A stretch of 18,561 bases of DNA from Holosporales bacterium. GTDB lineage: Bacteria; Pseudomonadota; Alphaproteobacteria; RUG11792. The notes under the pieces are model-generated. The model saw nothing but the letters and a program-made list of their open reading frames with translations. It was not told where the DNA came from and searched no databases. Below, piece by piece: positions 1 through 7,476 of this stretch; the first letter of the stretch is position 1, and each line of letters opens with the position of its first letter. Location of the stretch: contig JAISID010000084.1 in the NCBI GenBank assembly GCA_031262205.1, positions 1-18,561 of the forward strand, read 5' to 3'. The position numbers and the translations under genes were made by a program.

Positions 1-111
1 GAATAACGGCCTCTCTTCTCTTCCCGCTCTATCCTCGGCAGACCAACTTACTCCGCTCATCATTACCAGAGCTATCGCCCCTGCTATCACTAGTTTCCCT
101 ATTTTTTTCAT
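1..111 (-). CDS. Exported protein, N-terminus only (runs off the window edge)
   Basis: Reading leftward from an ATG at 111, 37 codons stay open to the window edge. The protein begins MKKIGKLVIAGAIALVMMSG, then VSWSAEDRAGREERPLF. This is a classical Sec signal peptide: Lys-rich n-region, hydrophobic core, and a likely cleavage after SWSA. A Shine-Dalgarno AAGGAG (complement of 122-127) lies about 10 nt upstream of the ATG, which supports this start. The mature part begins with charged residues. The function cannot be told from 37 residues. It is divergent from eno across an AT-rich gap, so the two genes have separate promoters in 112-374. Confidence 0.72.
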   Translation of the reverse strand, partial: MKKIGKLVIAGAIALVMMSGVSWSAEDRAGREERPLF

Positions 112-326
112 TTCTTCTACACTCCTTATGTTAAATTAAATTTTCCTAATTATATCTATATCATAGTATTCCATGCATTTACATCTTTTTTTTTTTTTTG
201 ATTTTTCTATACTTATAATTTATCTCCATCTCTATTTATTTTAATAATACGTTACTTATTATACTATATTATTTATTTCTCTCCCATACAAATTTTACTT
301 TTCGCTTATATTTAAAAGCATACGGT

Positions 327-355
327 TTGACTGCTTAGCGTAACGGAGATATACT
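327..355 (+). promoter_or_regulatory. Sigma70-like promoter for eno
   Basis: TTGACT at 327-332 and TATACT at 350-355 are separated by exactly 17 bp, each one base from consensus. Initiation near 362 would give a leader of about 13 nt to the first ATG (375) or 28 nt to the second (390). The rest of 112-374 is very AT-rich, with a 14-T run at 186-199. It must also hold the leftward promoter for the gene ending at 111, which I cannot place. Confidence 0.6.
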
Positions 356-389
356 CGGATTATCGCTATTTCATATGCGCATTATATTA

Positions 390-1628
390 ATGAGAATAAA
401 CGCTATCGCCGCCAGGGAGATTCTTGATTCTAGAGGGTATCCCACGATTGAAACGGAGGTTCGCCTCGAATCTGGGATCGTAGGAATCGCGTCCGTTCCT
501 TCGGGAGCCTCGACCGGTTCGTTCGAAGCCGTGGAACTTAGAGACGGAGACCCTAAAAGATTTCTTGGAAAAGGCGTTTTAAAGGCGGTTTCTAACGTAA
601 ACGATTTGATAGCTCCTGCGATTGTCGGCGAGAAAGTCGTTAATCAGGGAAAAATAGACAAGACGCTTTGCGACCTCGACGGTACGGAAAACAAGGGGAA
701 ACTTGGGGCAAACGCAATATTGTCGGTAAGTTTGGCCGTTTGCAAGGCTGCGGCTCTTTATTACGACGCGCCGCTCTATAGATATCTCGGCGGGATTCTC
801 AACAAACGGTTGCCAAAGCCTATGATGAACATTTTGAACGGCGGAGCGCACGCCGACAACAAGATCGATGTTCAGGAATTCATGATTGCTCCAGCCAAGG
901 AAACCTCCTTCAAGGATTACGTCGCCATGTGCGCCGCTATTTATCATAATCTTAAAAAGAAGTTGAAAGCGGAAGGATTAAATTCAAATATCGGAGACGA
1001 AGGCGGGGTCGCTCCCAATGTTTCATCTACGAGAGAAGCTCTGGATATTATTATAGAGGTTATAAAAACTTCGGGATATAAACCTGGGGAAGACGTTCAG
1101 TTGGCTCTCGACGTCGCGGCGTCCGAATTGTTTAAAAACGGAAAATATCAAATAGAAGGCGAAGCGAAGACTTCCGAACAAATGATCGAGTTCTATCAAG
1201 AACTAATTCGAGATTATCCAATAATATCGATTGAAGATCCGTTGGCCGAAGATGATTGGGAAGGGTTCTCCCAAATTACCAAGACGCTAGGAGACAAAGT
1301 TCAAATCGTCGGAGACGATTTATACGTAACGAACTCTAAGAGATTACAGAAAGGCATACGCTCGAAAGCAACCAACGCTATATTAATAAAGCCGAATCAA
1401 ATTGGAACGATAACGGAAACTCTCGAGACTATCAAGCTCGCGAAAGAAAACGGCTATAACGTTATAATATCCCATAGATCGGGAGAGACGAGCGATACTA
1501 CGATTTCCGATCTTGCCGTAGCAGTCGGGGCGAGATATATTAAAACAGGCGCGCCAGCCAGAGGCGAAAGAGTGGCGAAGTATAATAGGTTGTTAAGAAT
1601 CGAAGAAGACTTTTTAAGCGCTTTTTAA
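390..1628 (+). CDS. eno: Enolase (phosphopyruvate hydratase)
   Basis: Converts 2-phosphoglycerate to phosphoenolpyruvate in the cytoplasm (glycolysis/gluconeogenesis). Family landmarks appear in order: REILDSRG, PSGASTGS, DLDGTENKGKLGANAIL, GGAHADNKIDVQEFMI, GDEGG (catalytic Glu), LALDVAASE (metal Asp), IEDPLAEDD (metal Glu), VGDDLYVTN (metal Asp), ILIKPNQIGT (catalytic Lys), SHRSGET and KTGAPARGERVAKYNRLLRIEE. The key residues are all present, so the enzyme should be active. An in-frame ATG also exists at 375 (adding MRIIL). I prefer 390 because family members have about 8-9 residues before the REI(L/I)DSRG motif. Neither ATG has a clear Shine-Dalgarno. From 390 it is 412 residues, slightly short of the roughly 430 usual. 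fabI follows after 46 bp with no terminator in between, so co-transcription is likely. Confidence 0.96.
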   Translation: MRINAIAAREILDSRGYPTIETEVRLESGIVGIASVPSGASTGSFEAVELRDGDPKRFLGKGVLKAVSNVNDLIAPAIVGEKVVNQGKIDKTLCDLDGTENKGKLGANAILSVSLAVCKAAALYYDAPLYRYLGGILNKRLPKPMMNILNGGAHADNKIDVQEFMIAPAKETSFKDYVAMCAAIYHNLKKKLKAEGLNSNIGDEGGVAPNVSSTREALDIIIEVIKTSGYKPGEDVQLALDVAASELFKNGKYQIEGEAKTSEQMIEFYQELIRDYPIISIEDPLAEDDWEGFSQITKTLGDKVQIVGDDLYVTNSKRLQKGIRSKATNAILIKPNQIGTITETLETIKLAKENGYNVIISHRSGETSDTTISDLAVAVGARYIKTGAPARGERVAKYNRLLRIEEDFLSAF

Positions 1629-1657
1629 TAAGCTATTTTAATAGGCTTTTTAATAGG
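1621..1657 (+). repeat. Three tandem copies of a 12-13 bp unit
   Basis: CTTTTTAATAAG, CTATTTTAATAGG and CTTTTTAATAGG stand head to tail. The first unit overlaps the last codons and stop of eno. The array fills the eno-fabI gap up to the fabI ribosome site. It looks like replication slippage and has no evident function. Confidence 0.55.
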
Positions 1658-1674
1658 AAACGAGGACTAAAGTT

Positions 1675-2457
1675 ATGATAATGCAAGGAAAAAAAGGTTT
1701 AATAATGGGCTTGGCGAATAAGTTCTCAATAGCCTATGGAATTGCGGAATCGCTTAAATCGCAAGGAGCTGAGCTTATTTTTACGTCTCAGACCGAATAT
1801 TTTAAAAATAAAATTAGCGACATTGCAAAAGAGTTCGGAAAACGCGAAATAATTCTGTGCGACGTATCTAAAGACGGCGAAATTGAAAAAGCATTCGACG
1901 AAATTTTGCAGACCGTCGGAAATCTAGACTTTATCGTTCACTCAATCGCGTTCGCAGATAAAAACGAGCTTACGGGGAAATACTACAATACTTCTAGAGC
2001 CAACTTTCTGAACGCGATGAACGTATCGTGTTTTTCGTTTACCGAAACATGTAAATACGCTCCAAAACTAATGCCGAACGGCGGGAGTTTAGTTACGTTG
2101 ACATACTACGGCTCGGAAAAAGTCGTTCCAAATTATAACGTAATGGCTTTGGCAAAATCCGCTCTCGAGACAAGCGTGCGCTATCTGGCGACGGACTTAG
2201 GAGAAAGCCATGTTAGAGTCAACGCAATCTCGGCGGGACCGATTAAAACACTTGCAGCCTCTGGAGTCGGCGAATTTTCTAAGATACTTGAAATCGAGAG
2301 ATTCAGATCTCCGCTTAGAAGAAACGTCACTCAAAAAGATATAGGCGATGCCTGCACTTTCTTATTAAGCGACATGGCTTCGGGCATTACGGGGGAAATA
2401 ATCCACGTAGATTGCGGATGCAACACCGTGGGAGTCAAGTTCGAACCTAAGTCTTAA
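1675..2457 (+). CDS. fabI: Enoyl-[acyl-carrier-protein] reductase (NADH), FabI type
   Basis: Reduces trans-2-enoyl-ACP, the last step of each fatty-acid elongation cycle, in the cytoplasm. It is a 260-residue short-chain dehydrogenase fold of the usual FabI length. The dinucleotide-binding start GLIMGLANKFSIAYGIA is at about 8-24, and FIVHSIAFADKNEL follows the CDVS adenine-side loop. The active site is YYGSEKVVPNYNVMALAKSALE (144-165), giving Tyr154 and Lys161 in the FabI Y-x6-K spacing plus the upstream Tyr pair. VRVNAISAGPIKTLAASGV is the substrate-side motif typical of FabI. GAGG at 1662-1665 lies 9 nt before the ATG. A second ATG at 1681 is possible but worse spaced. Confidence 0.95.
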   Translation: MIMQGKKGLIMGLANKFSIAYGIAESLKSQGAELIFTSQTEYFKNKISDIAKEFGKREIILCDVSKDGEIEKAFDEILQTVGNLDFIVHSIAFADKNELTGKYYNTSRANFLNAMNVSCFSFTETCKYAPKLMPNGGSLVTLTYYGSEKVVPNYNVMALAKSALETSVRYLATDLGESHVRVNAISAGPIKTLAASGVGEFSKILEIERFRSPLRRNVTQKDIGDACTFLLSDMASGITGEIIHVDCGCNTVGVKFEPKS

Positions 2458-2745
2458 TGCACGCATAGACGTTATTAATTATGTTGAGTTGAATAAACAA
2501 CTGTAGCGATGTGGGAATAACCAGACTTAGAAAAAGCCTAAGCTAAACTGTAGTAGAACTATTCCGAATAGTTTATCCTCTATTATATTGGCAGTTTGGC
2601 AAAACATATCTCTAAAACACTTTTAAATGACATGCCGTCGCCTTGTTCGTTTGAAAAACTAGAAAATAGCGTTGTGAGAAAACAATACGTTGCGAGTTAT
2701 TAACTGATAGGATATTAACCTAGAGAGTAATCGCTTAATTATAAG
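2458..2745. other. Intergenic gap between convergent fabI and lipoprotein genes
   Basis: No convincing coding frame on either strand. It contains a perfect inverted repeat at 2557-2573 (AACTATTC, one base, GAATAGTT). This could be a weak terminator for the two converging genes, but it lacks a T tract. Confidence 0.4.
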
Positions 2746-3363
2746 TTAATAGATTATATATTTTGTCATATAATATTTATCCATACTTCTTTTGTATTCT
2801 CTAATGCTTTTATTGTCTTCTCTTTCTCTATGTCTTCTTTCCATTGCCGCTTCTTCATTATTTCTTCTAATAGCTTCATCTCTTCTGTTTCTAGCGTCTC
2901 TATATGCGGCGTTCAGTTTTTCTTTTAACTCTAAATTATTTGGATTGTCCTCTGCTTGTTGAATTAGTTGGCGGATATAATCCGCGTCTCCTTGCATAAA
3001 TGTATTTAATTCATTCCTAATATGTCTTGCATTTGCAACAGCAGTTACTAATTTATCAATAGAAGTTTGATCATTCGGTTCGTTATCAATTTTATATAAT
3101 AATTGACGGATATACTTTGCGTCTTTAGTCAAAAAGGTATTCAATTCATCTCTAATATTCCTTTTTACCCTGGCCTCTTCTACCATGATTTTTAGATTCT
3201 TTTTAAGTTCCTTATTATCTGGATCATTCTCTTGCAGATGTATCAACTGACTAATTCGCGCTTTATCTCCTGGGAAGAAAGTATCTAATTCATCCCTTCC
3301 TAAGGGTAATTCGCATCCGCTAATTATAAAAAGTATTACTGATAAAAGATAAATAATTCTCAT
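2746..3363 (-). CDS. Lipoprotein with three tandem ~46-residue helical repeats
   Basis: 205 residues. The N-terminus MRIIYLLSVILFIISGC is a lipoprotein signal with a lipobox ending at Cys17, so the protein should be membrane-anchored through a lipidated Cys. Three repeats follow, starting RDELDTF (about 23), RDELNTF (71) and RNELNTF (116). Each continues with (G/K)DAxYIRQLI-like sequence, an acidic Asn/Asp/Pro-rich turn (ENDPDN, DNEPND, EDNPNN), a KL-containing helix and a closing EAR/NAR/DAR. From about 160 onward it is a highly charged Arg/Glu stretch, then a Tyr-rich end. No known family is recognised. The start is supported by a Shine-Dalgarno (GAAGGAAAAG) just upstream. Its upstream region and first 11 coding bases are duplicated at 10224-10419. 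Low GC and long AT tracts set it apart from the housekeeping genes. Confidence 0.8.
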   Translation of the reverse strand: MRIIYLLSVILFIISGCELPLGRDELDTFFPGDKARISQLIHLQENDPDNKELKKNLKIMVEEARVKRNIRDELNTFLTKDAKYIRQLLYKIDNEPNDQTSIDKLVTAVANARHIRNELNTFMQGDADYIRQLIQQAEDNPNNLELKEKLNAAYRDARNRRDEAIRRNNEEAAMERRHREREDNKSIREYKRSMDKYYMTKYIIY

Positions 3364-3548
3364 TTTTACTTTTCCTTCTTGTTAAAAAATTTCGTCGTAT
3401 CTTGTGGCGGGTTGAATAAAACCTTCATTGAGCATTGTAAATTCAAAAAAAAAAACAACTAAAATTGTCCTAATTTATATATTTCCTTAAGGGAATAATC
3501 CGCTAACGGTTGAATCTAAATCATAAAAATGTCTCGCGAGACATTTTT
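3353..3548 (-). repeat. 5' regulatory/leader cassette, copy A
   Basis: Read leftward, this runs from a 24-bp palindrome (3525-3548) through AACCGTTAGCGGATTATTCC, an AT-rich stretch with a long T run, TGAATTTACAATGCTCAATG and the ribosome site, to ATGAGAATTAT, the first 11 bases of the lipoprotein gene. The same order occurs rightward at 10224-10419 with roughly 90% or better identity by eye. It probably contains the lipoprotein promoter, though I cannot fix a -35/-10 pair. The near-palindrome TTCCTTAAGGGAA at about 3483-3495 is a possible operator. Confidence 0.75.
3525..3548. repeat. 24-bp perfect palindrome (half-site AAAAATGTCTCG), copy 1
   Basis: AAAAATGTCTCG is followed directly by its exact reverse complement. 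As RNA it would make a 10-bp stem with a CGCG loop, an A tract before and a T tract after, so it could be a bidirectional intrinsic terminator. An identical copy is at 10224-10247. Diverged copies are at about 7661-7695 and 12145-12172. It lies where differently composed repeat modules meet. Confidence 0.8.
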
Positions 3549-3640
3549 TCTTTGATGAGCGAAACCCTGGCGCCCTATCAGCTATCCGCAGATACGGTCG
3601 AGAGGGATAAAAAAAGCCGCCTCTAATTCAAAATAGAACG
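3549..3640 (-). repeat. Repeat module shared in inverted orientation with 12068-12160
   Basis: Contains CTATCAGCTATCCGCAGATA, then CGGTCGAGAGGGATAAAAAA and GCCGCCTCTAATTC. The reverse complement of this order occurs at 12068-12125 (GAATTAGAGGCGGC, ATCCCTCTCGACCGC, CAGATAGCTGATA), and the match continues to CTCAAAGAAAAAATGTCTCG there. It shows no coding potential and is one module of the mosaic repeats. Confidence 0.65.
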
Positions 3641-3711
3641 CTAAGGTTTTCTTCTGAAGTTCTGGGATATTATTATTAGGGAGTTCTAAATTATATACAA
3701 AATGTATATCC

Positions 3712-3860
3712 ATAATATTTATCTTTTGGCTCCCGCGATTATACCGATTTATTTAAGCGCAGCTTGTCAAGGGACGCCTCGCTTTGCTCGGCTCTAAAGC
3801 CCTTGACAAGACGCTTTATAAATCGGTCGAGATATCCTCGTTCCAAAAGATAAATATTAT
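3712..3860 (+). repeat. ~150-bp palindromic (MITE-like) element, copy 1
   Basis: Bounded by perfect 18-bp inverted ends: ATAATATTTATCTTTTGG on the left, its complement on the right. Inside are ACCGATTTAT/ATAAATCGGT and CTTGTCAAGGG/CCCTTGACAAG pairs around a loop of about 25 nt. Thus almost the whole unit can fold into one hairpin. Three further copies lie at 7926-8075, 12408-12555 and 15881-16028. No transposase is encoded, so it is a non-autonomous element or a palindromic repeat like those described in Rickettsia (by analogy only). Just to its left, TTCTGAAGTTCTGGGATATTAT at about 3653-3674 matches the modules of copies 2 and 3. Similarity extends weakly rightward to about 3915. Confidence 0.85.
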
Positions 3861-4165
3861 TTGGGGGATCGTTTGGTTATATAGTCTGGTTTCTCGTCGT
3901 TAACGACGGTATTTGAGGGACTCTTAGGACGCTGATCGCACAGGCCGTTACGAGGCGTCAAAATAAGTTAAAAGAATGATTTCCAAACTTTACGCCCATC
4001 TTGTATGGTAATTTTCCACACATTAATTGTATGGACGTTGAAATTTTTTACAAAAATTAACCGAATTTTAATTAATTTTCTTTTAGCCTATATATTAGGG
4101 CAGAATAAGAAAAACGGACGACGGTTTCTTATACGGAATCGAGGCGCGGAGTCGAGGAAAAATTT
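3861..4165 (+). other. Gap upstream of tssB: repeat flank and probable promoter region
   Basis: The left half is the diverging right flank of the palindromic element and includes a perfect 14-bp palindrome CGTCGTTAACGACG (3895-3908). The right half is AT-rich. TATATT at 4091-4096 is a possible -10 but has no good -35. GAGG at 4154-4157 is the tssB ribosome site, 8 nt before its ATG. The small open frame 4005-4193 overlapping tssB has no protein character and is not annotated. Confidence 0.4.
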
Positions 4166-4711
4166 ATGGCCGAGAGTAAACAACATACTTTAGATAGGAT
4201 AAGAAAACCTAGGGTACATATAACGTACGACGTCGAGATAGGCGACGCGATTGAGAAGAAAGAATTGCCGTTTGTCGTCGGCGTTTTGGCAGACCTATCC
4301 GGCAATCCGGAGAATCCTTTGCCTAATATCAAAAATAGGAAATTCGTCGAGATCGATAGGGATAATTTCAAAGAGGTTATGGAAATAATAAATCCAAGGC
4401 TAGTTCTTAGAATCGCCAACAGAATATCGGATGAAAATCCGGAAATCAGCGTCGAATTGACGTTCAAAGACATGTCTGATTTCGAGCCTCGACGCCTGGC
4501 GAAAAATATTCCAGTTCTCGCCGCTCTTTATAATAAGAGAACCAATCTTAAAAACTTAATAACGAAGATGGATGGGAACGACCCTCTCGAAATGATTTTG
4601 ACGCAGATAATGAAAAGCAACGACAACTTGCGGAAACTGAAAAAAGAACTAGACGAAAAAATCGCTAAAAAGACCGATACGCCCGCTGAAACGGAGTCGG
4701 AGGAAAGTTAA
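4166..4711 (+). CDS. tssB: Type VI secretion contractile sheath small subunit TssB (VipA)
   Basis: 181 residues, a typical TssB length. Diagnostic family stretches are RKPRVHITYDVEIGDAIEKK (about 13-32), ELPFVVGVLADLSG, NRKFVEIDRDNFKEVM, VELTFKDMSDFEPRRLA and LDG-like MDGNDPLEMILTQIMK. TssB pairs with TssC in the cytoplasm to form the contractile sheath that drives the inner tube and spike out of the cell. The C-terminal tail (KKTDTPAETESEES) is acidic and probably disordered. The start is supported by GAGG 8 nt upstream. tssC begins 14 bp downstream, which is the normal tssBC arrangement. Hcp, TssE, the baseplate, the membrane complex, VgrG and ClpV are not in this window. Confidence 0.95.
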   Translation: MAESKQHTLDRIRKPRVHITYDVEIGDAIEKKELPFVVGVLADLSGNPENPLPNIKNRKFVEIDRDNFKEVMEIINPRLVLRIANRISDENPEISVELTFKDMSDFEPRRLAKNIPVLAALYNKRTNLKNLITKMDGNDPLEMILTQIMKSNDNLRKLKKELDEKIAKKTDTPAETESEES

Positions 4712-4725
4712 ATGGAGACGAAGAA

Positions 4726-6192
4726 ATGGCCGACGAAATAATCATCATACCTGAAGAAGCGAAGATTCTCGATATTTTGCTCAGCGAAAAGAAGATGGCT
4801 AGGTTTCCCGAGCAAGAAGACGCCGCGATAGAGCTGCTTGCCGAGTTCGTAAACGAGATGTTAGATTTGAAAGAATCGCCGAGGGAATCCAGCATAATAG
4901 CTTTCTTAACGAGAAGAATAGCGGAAGTGGACGAACTCTTAACGTCTCAGATAAACGAAATTCTGCATCATCCGGATTTTCAGAAACTTGAAGGTTCTTG
5001 GCGAGGATTGAATTATTTCGTAATGAATACGGAGACAAGCTCGAGGTTAAAAATTAGATTGATGAACGCGTCTTTGAAAGACTTAAGAGACGATTTGACA
5101 AAGGCTATAGAATTCGATCAAAGCGCCTTGTTTAAAAAGATTTACGAGGAGGAATACGGAACGTTTGGAGGCTCGCCTTATTCGTGCCTAATAGGGGACT
5201 TTTTCTTTACCAATCATCCTCGGGACATTCAATTCTTAGAGCATATGTCGGGGCTTGCCGCCGCAGCCCACGCGCCGTTTATCGCTTCCGTTTCGCCTTT
5301 GTTTTTCAACCTGGATAAATTTGAAGACATGCCGCTTCCAAGAGATCTATCGAAGATTTTCGAATCCCCAGATTATATAAAGTGGAACGCTTTCAGAAAC
5401 ACTGAAGATTCAAGATACGCAGCGTTAGTTCTTCCCAGAATATTAATGAGACTGCCGTACGGCCCGAACACCCTTCCAGTCGCGGAATTTAATTTCACCG
5501 AAGACGTGGGAGTTGGAGACACGGATAGATTTTGTTGGGGAAACCCAGCGTACGCCTTGGGACAACGAATAACCAGCGCGTTTGCAAAATACAACTGGAC
5601 TGCGGCCATTCGAGGAGTCGAAGGGGGCGGATTAGTCGAAGGATTGCCCGCCTACGTTTTTAAAACGTTAGAGGGAGACAAAACGGTTAAGTGCCCGACG
5701 GAGGTTGCGGTAACCGATAGGAGAGAAAAAGAACTAAGCGACCTGGGATTTATCTCTATGTGTTACTGCAAAGGCGCGGACTTCGCAGTATTTTTCGGAG
5801 GACAAACTACTCAAAAACCGAAGGTTTACAATTTGGACGACGCAAACGCCAACTCTTCAATTTCGGCAAGAATAACGTATATGCTGGCGGCGTCTCGATT
5901 CGCCCACTATATAAAAGTCTTAATGAGAGATAAGGTCGGAGCTTTCTTAACCAAAGAAAACGTGGAAAATTATTTAAACACTTGGCTCGCGTCGTACGTC
6001 CTTCTAAACGACGACGCTCCGGCGGACGTCAAAGCCGCGTATCCGCTTCGCGAAGGAAGAATCGACGTATACGACGTTCCAGGCTCTCCAGGGGCGTATA
6101 AATCGGTCATATACCTCAGGCCGCATTTTCAAATGGAAGAATTAACGGCGTCTATAAGACTCGTCGCCAACCTTCCTGCAAAAGCGGGATAA
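4726..6192 (+). CDS. tssC: Type VI secretion contractile sheath large subunit TssC (VipB)
   Basis: 488 residues, full length for the family. Recognisable blocks in order: LEGSWRGLNYFVMNTETSS (about 84-102), DFFFTNHPRDIQFLEHMSGL, AAAHAPFIASVSPLFF, WNAFRNTEDSRYAALVLPR, LPYGPNT, WGNPAYALGQRITSAFAKYN, WTAAIRGVEGGGLVEGLP, PTEVAVTDRREKELSDLGFI, CKGADFAVFFGGQTTQKPK, YMLAASRFAHYIKVLMRDK, and the C-terminal YLRPHFQMEELTASIRLVAN. It forms the sheath with TssB. GGAGA lies about 8 nt upstream of the ATG. No disruption is visible, so the sheath is probably functional, implying the remaining T6SS genes are elsewhere in the genome. Confidence 0.97.
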   Translation: MADEIIIIPEEAKILDILLSEKKMARFPEQEDAAIELLAEFVNEMLDLKESPRESSIIAFLTRRIAEVDELLTSQINEILHHPDFQKLEGSWRGLNYFVMNTETSSRLKIRLMNASLKDLRDDLTKAIEFDQSALFKKIYEEEYGTFGGSPYSCLIGDFFFTNHPRDIQFLEHMSGLAAAAHAPFIASVSPLFFNLDKFEDMPLPRDLSKIFESPDYIKWNAFRNTEDSRYAALVLPRILMRLPYGPNTLPVAEFNFTEDVGVGDTDRFCWGNPAYALGQRITSAFAKYNWTAAIRGVEGGGLVEGLPAYVFKTLEGDKTVKCPTEVAVTDRREKELSDLGFISMCYCKGADFAVFFGGQTTQKPKVYNLDDANANSSISARITYMLAASRFAHYIKVLMRDKVGAFLTKENVENYLNTWLASYVLLNDDAPADVKAAYPLREGRIDVYDVPGSPGAYKSVIYLRPHFQMEELTASIRLVANLPAKAG

Positions 6193-6198
6193 CGACCT

Positions 6199-7476
6199 AT
6201 GTTTACTAAAGCGCCGACAATGCTTTTAAAAAATCTCGCGACTCGGAAACGGTTAGTTAGGCGCGTTGAGATTTCCATAACGCTTCTGCTCGCCGCGATC
6301 GCCTATGCGCAGCCGCATGCGAAGTCGGAAGTCGTCCTCACTAAAAAGGAGCAGCGGGAATCCATAAAAGCTATAGCGGACGAAATCGAGCGAAAAGGAG
6401 TCAAAGATATAATAAGAAAATTCAGCGGAGCGGTCGCGTTAATTCACACGTTCAGCGCTGCGGCGGACGAAGACGGTTTAGTTTACAATTCGGCGATTAA
6501 AAAACGCCTCAAGAAACATCATTATAAACACGGCGTCATATCGGGAGTAATGCTTTCGAAAGACGGAGTCGTTGTTACGACGCGCGAAGGAGCGATGAAT
6601 TCCGACGAAATAATCGTGTCGATCGACAGCGAACGCAAGAAGGCGACGAAGGACGATAAATTTATAATCGGGGAAAACGATTACAAAGCGAAGGTTATAA
6701 AATTGATACCCGAGCTAAACTTAGCGTTCTTGAAAATTACCCCGCGAAACAACGAAACCTTTCAATACCTCAAATTTGGAAACGACGCTCGACTTAAAAA
6801 CGACAAAAATAGAATTCTTAAAAACGGAGCCGTAGTCATTGGCAAAGCTAAAGGCGAGAACTTCGCGACGGCGATAAACCCCGCGAATCGAAGCAATAAT
6901 TTTGAGACGTTCGCATCGTTCGTGGAGAAACTTTCTTATATAGAGGAACAGGGAACTCCTTTTTTAGCGGCGGAGAACGTAACGACTGGCGCGTGTATTA
7001 CGCCTGAAAACACAGGCGGAGCGCTTATCGACTTAACAGGCCGATTGATTGGATTGGCCTTATATCGTGTCGATCGCTCTTCGTTTTCCTCGCAAATGGC
7101 GATTCCAGTTTCCGTTATAAAACAAGGGGCTAAGATAGCCGTTCCGAATTTAATTACGGTGAATAACTCCGCGTATTTAGGAATTAAAGTTAAGGATTTG
7201 GACAATATTAAAATACCGAAAACAGTCGGAAAAACTATCGGGATTTCCGATGATACGCCGAAAACTTTAGGCGTCGCGGTCGATTCCGTCGAGTCTAAAT
7301 CTATCGCGGACAACGCGGGCATTCAGCCTGAAGATATTCTCTTAAAGTTTAACGACAAAATAATCGCCGACGCCGCAACCTATAATAACCTAGAAAACGG
7401 TTCGTTTGGAGAAACGGCGGTTCGTCTCAAAATTCTACGCGGTAATAAACTTATTGAGATTGAAATAAATAGATAA
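6199..7476 (+). CDS. HtrA/DegP-like pseudoprotease with PDZ domain (catalytic triad lost)
   Basis: 425 residues. An N-terminal hydrophobic stretch (about 24-38, ending AIAYAQ) follows a long basic lead-in and suggests export to the periplasm. A trypsin-like HtrA core spans about 70-310, and one PDZ domain about 325-425 (LGVAVDSVESKSIADNAGIQ, then PEDILLKFNDKIIADA). Aligned to active HtrA, the His of VTNNHVV is replaced (VTTREGA, Glu130). The Asp of TDLALLKI is Asn174 (LNLAFLKI). The Ser of GNSGGP is Thr272 (ENTGGA). With all three replaced, proteolysis is very unlikely, while the fold and PDZ look intact. It could be a peptide-binding chaperone or adaptor. It starts 6 bp after the tssC stop, so it is probably in the same operon. 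The ribosome site is weak. An internal ATG at 6220 is an alternative start that would shorten the basic lead-in. Confidence 0.85.
   Translation: MFTKAPTMLLKNLATRKRLVRRVEISITLLLAAIAYAQPHAKSEVVLTKKEQRESIKAIADEIERKGVKDIIRKFSGAVALIHTFSAAADEDGLVYNSAIKKRLKKHHYKHGVISGVMLSKDGVVVTTREGAMNSDEIIVSIDSERKKATKDDKFIIGENDYKAKVIKLIPELNLAFLKITPRNNETFQYLKFGNDARLKNDKNRILKNGAVVIGKAKGENFATAINPANRSNNFETFASFVEKLSYIEEQGTPFLAAENVTTGACITPENTGGALIDLTGRLIGLALYRVDRSSFSSQMAIPVSVIKQGAKIAVPNLITVNNSAYLGIKVKDLDNIKIPKTVGKTIGISDDTPKTLGVAVDSVESKSIADNAGIQPEDILLKFNDKIIADAATYNNLENGSFGETAVRLKILRGNKLIEIEINR

Noticed and set aside
186..199. 14-T run as an intrinsic terminator
   Set aside because: No stem-loop precedes it on either strand. 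It lies in a divergent promoter gap where no transcript should end.
579..947. 122-codon leftward frame inside eno
   Set aside because: It lies wholly antisense to a clear enolase gene, with no protein family features and no ribosome site. It is a shadow frame.
4129..4473. 114-codon leftward frame over the start of tssB
   Set aside because: Ser/Ile/Leu-rich antisense of a canonical TssB. No independent evidence.
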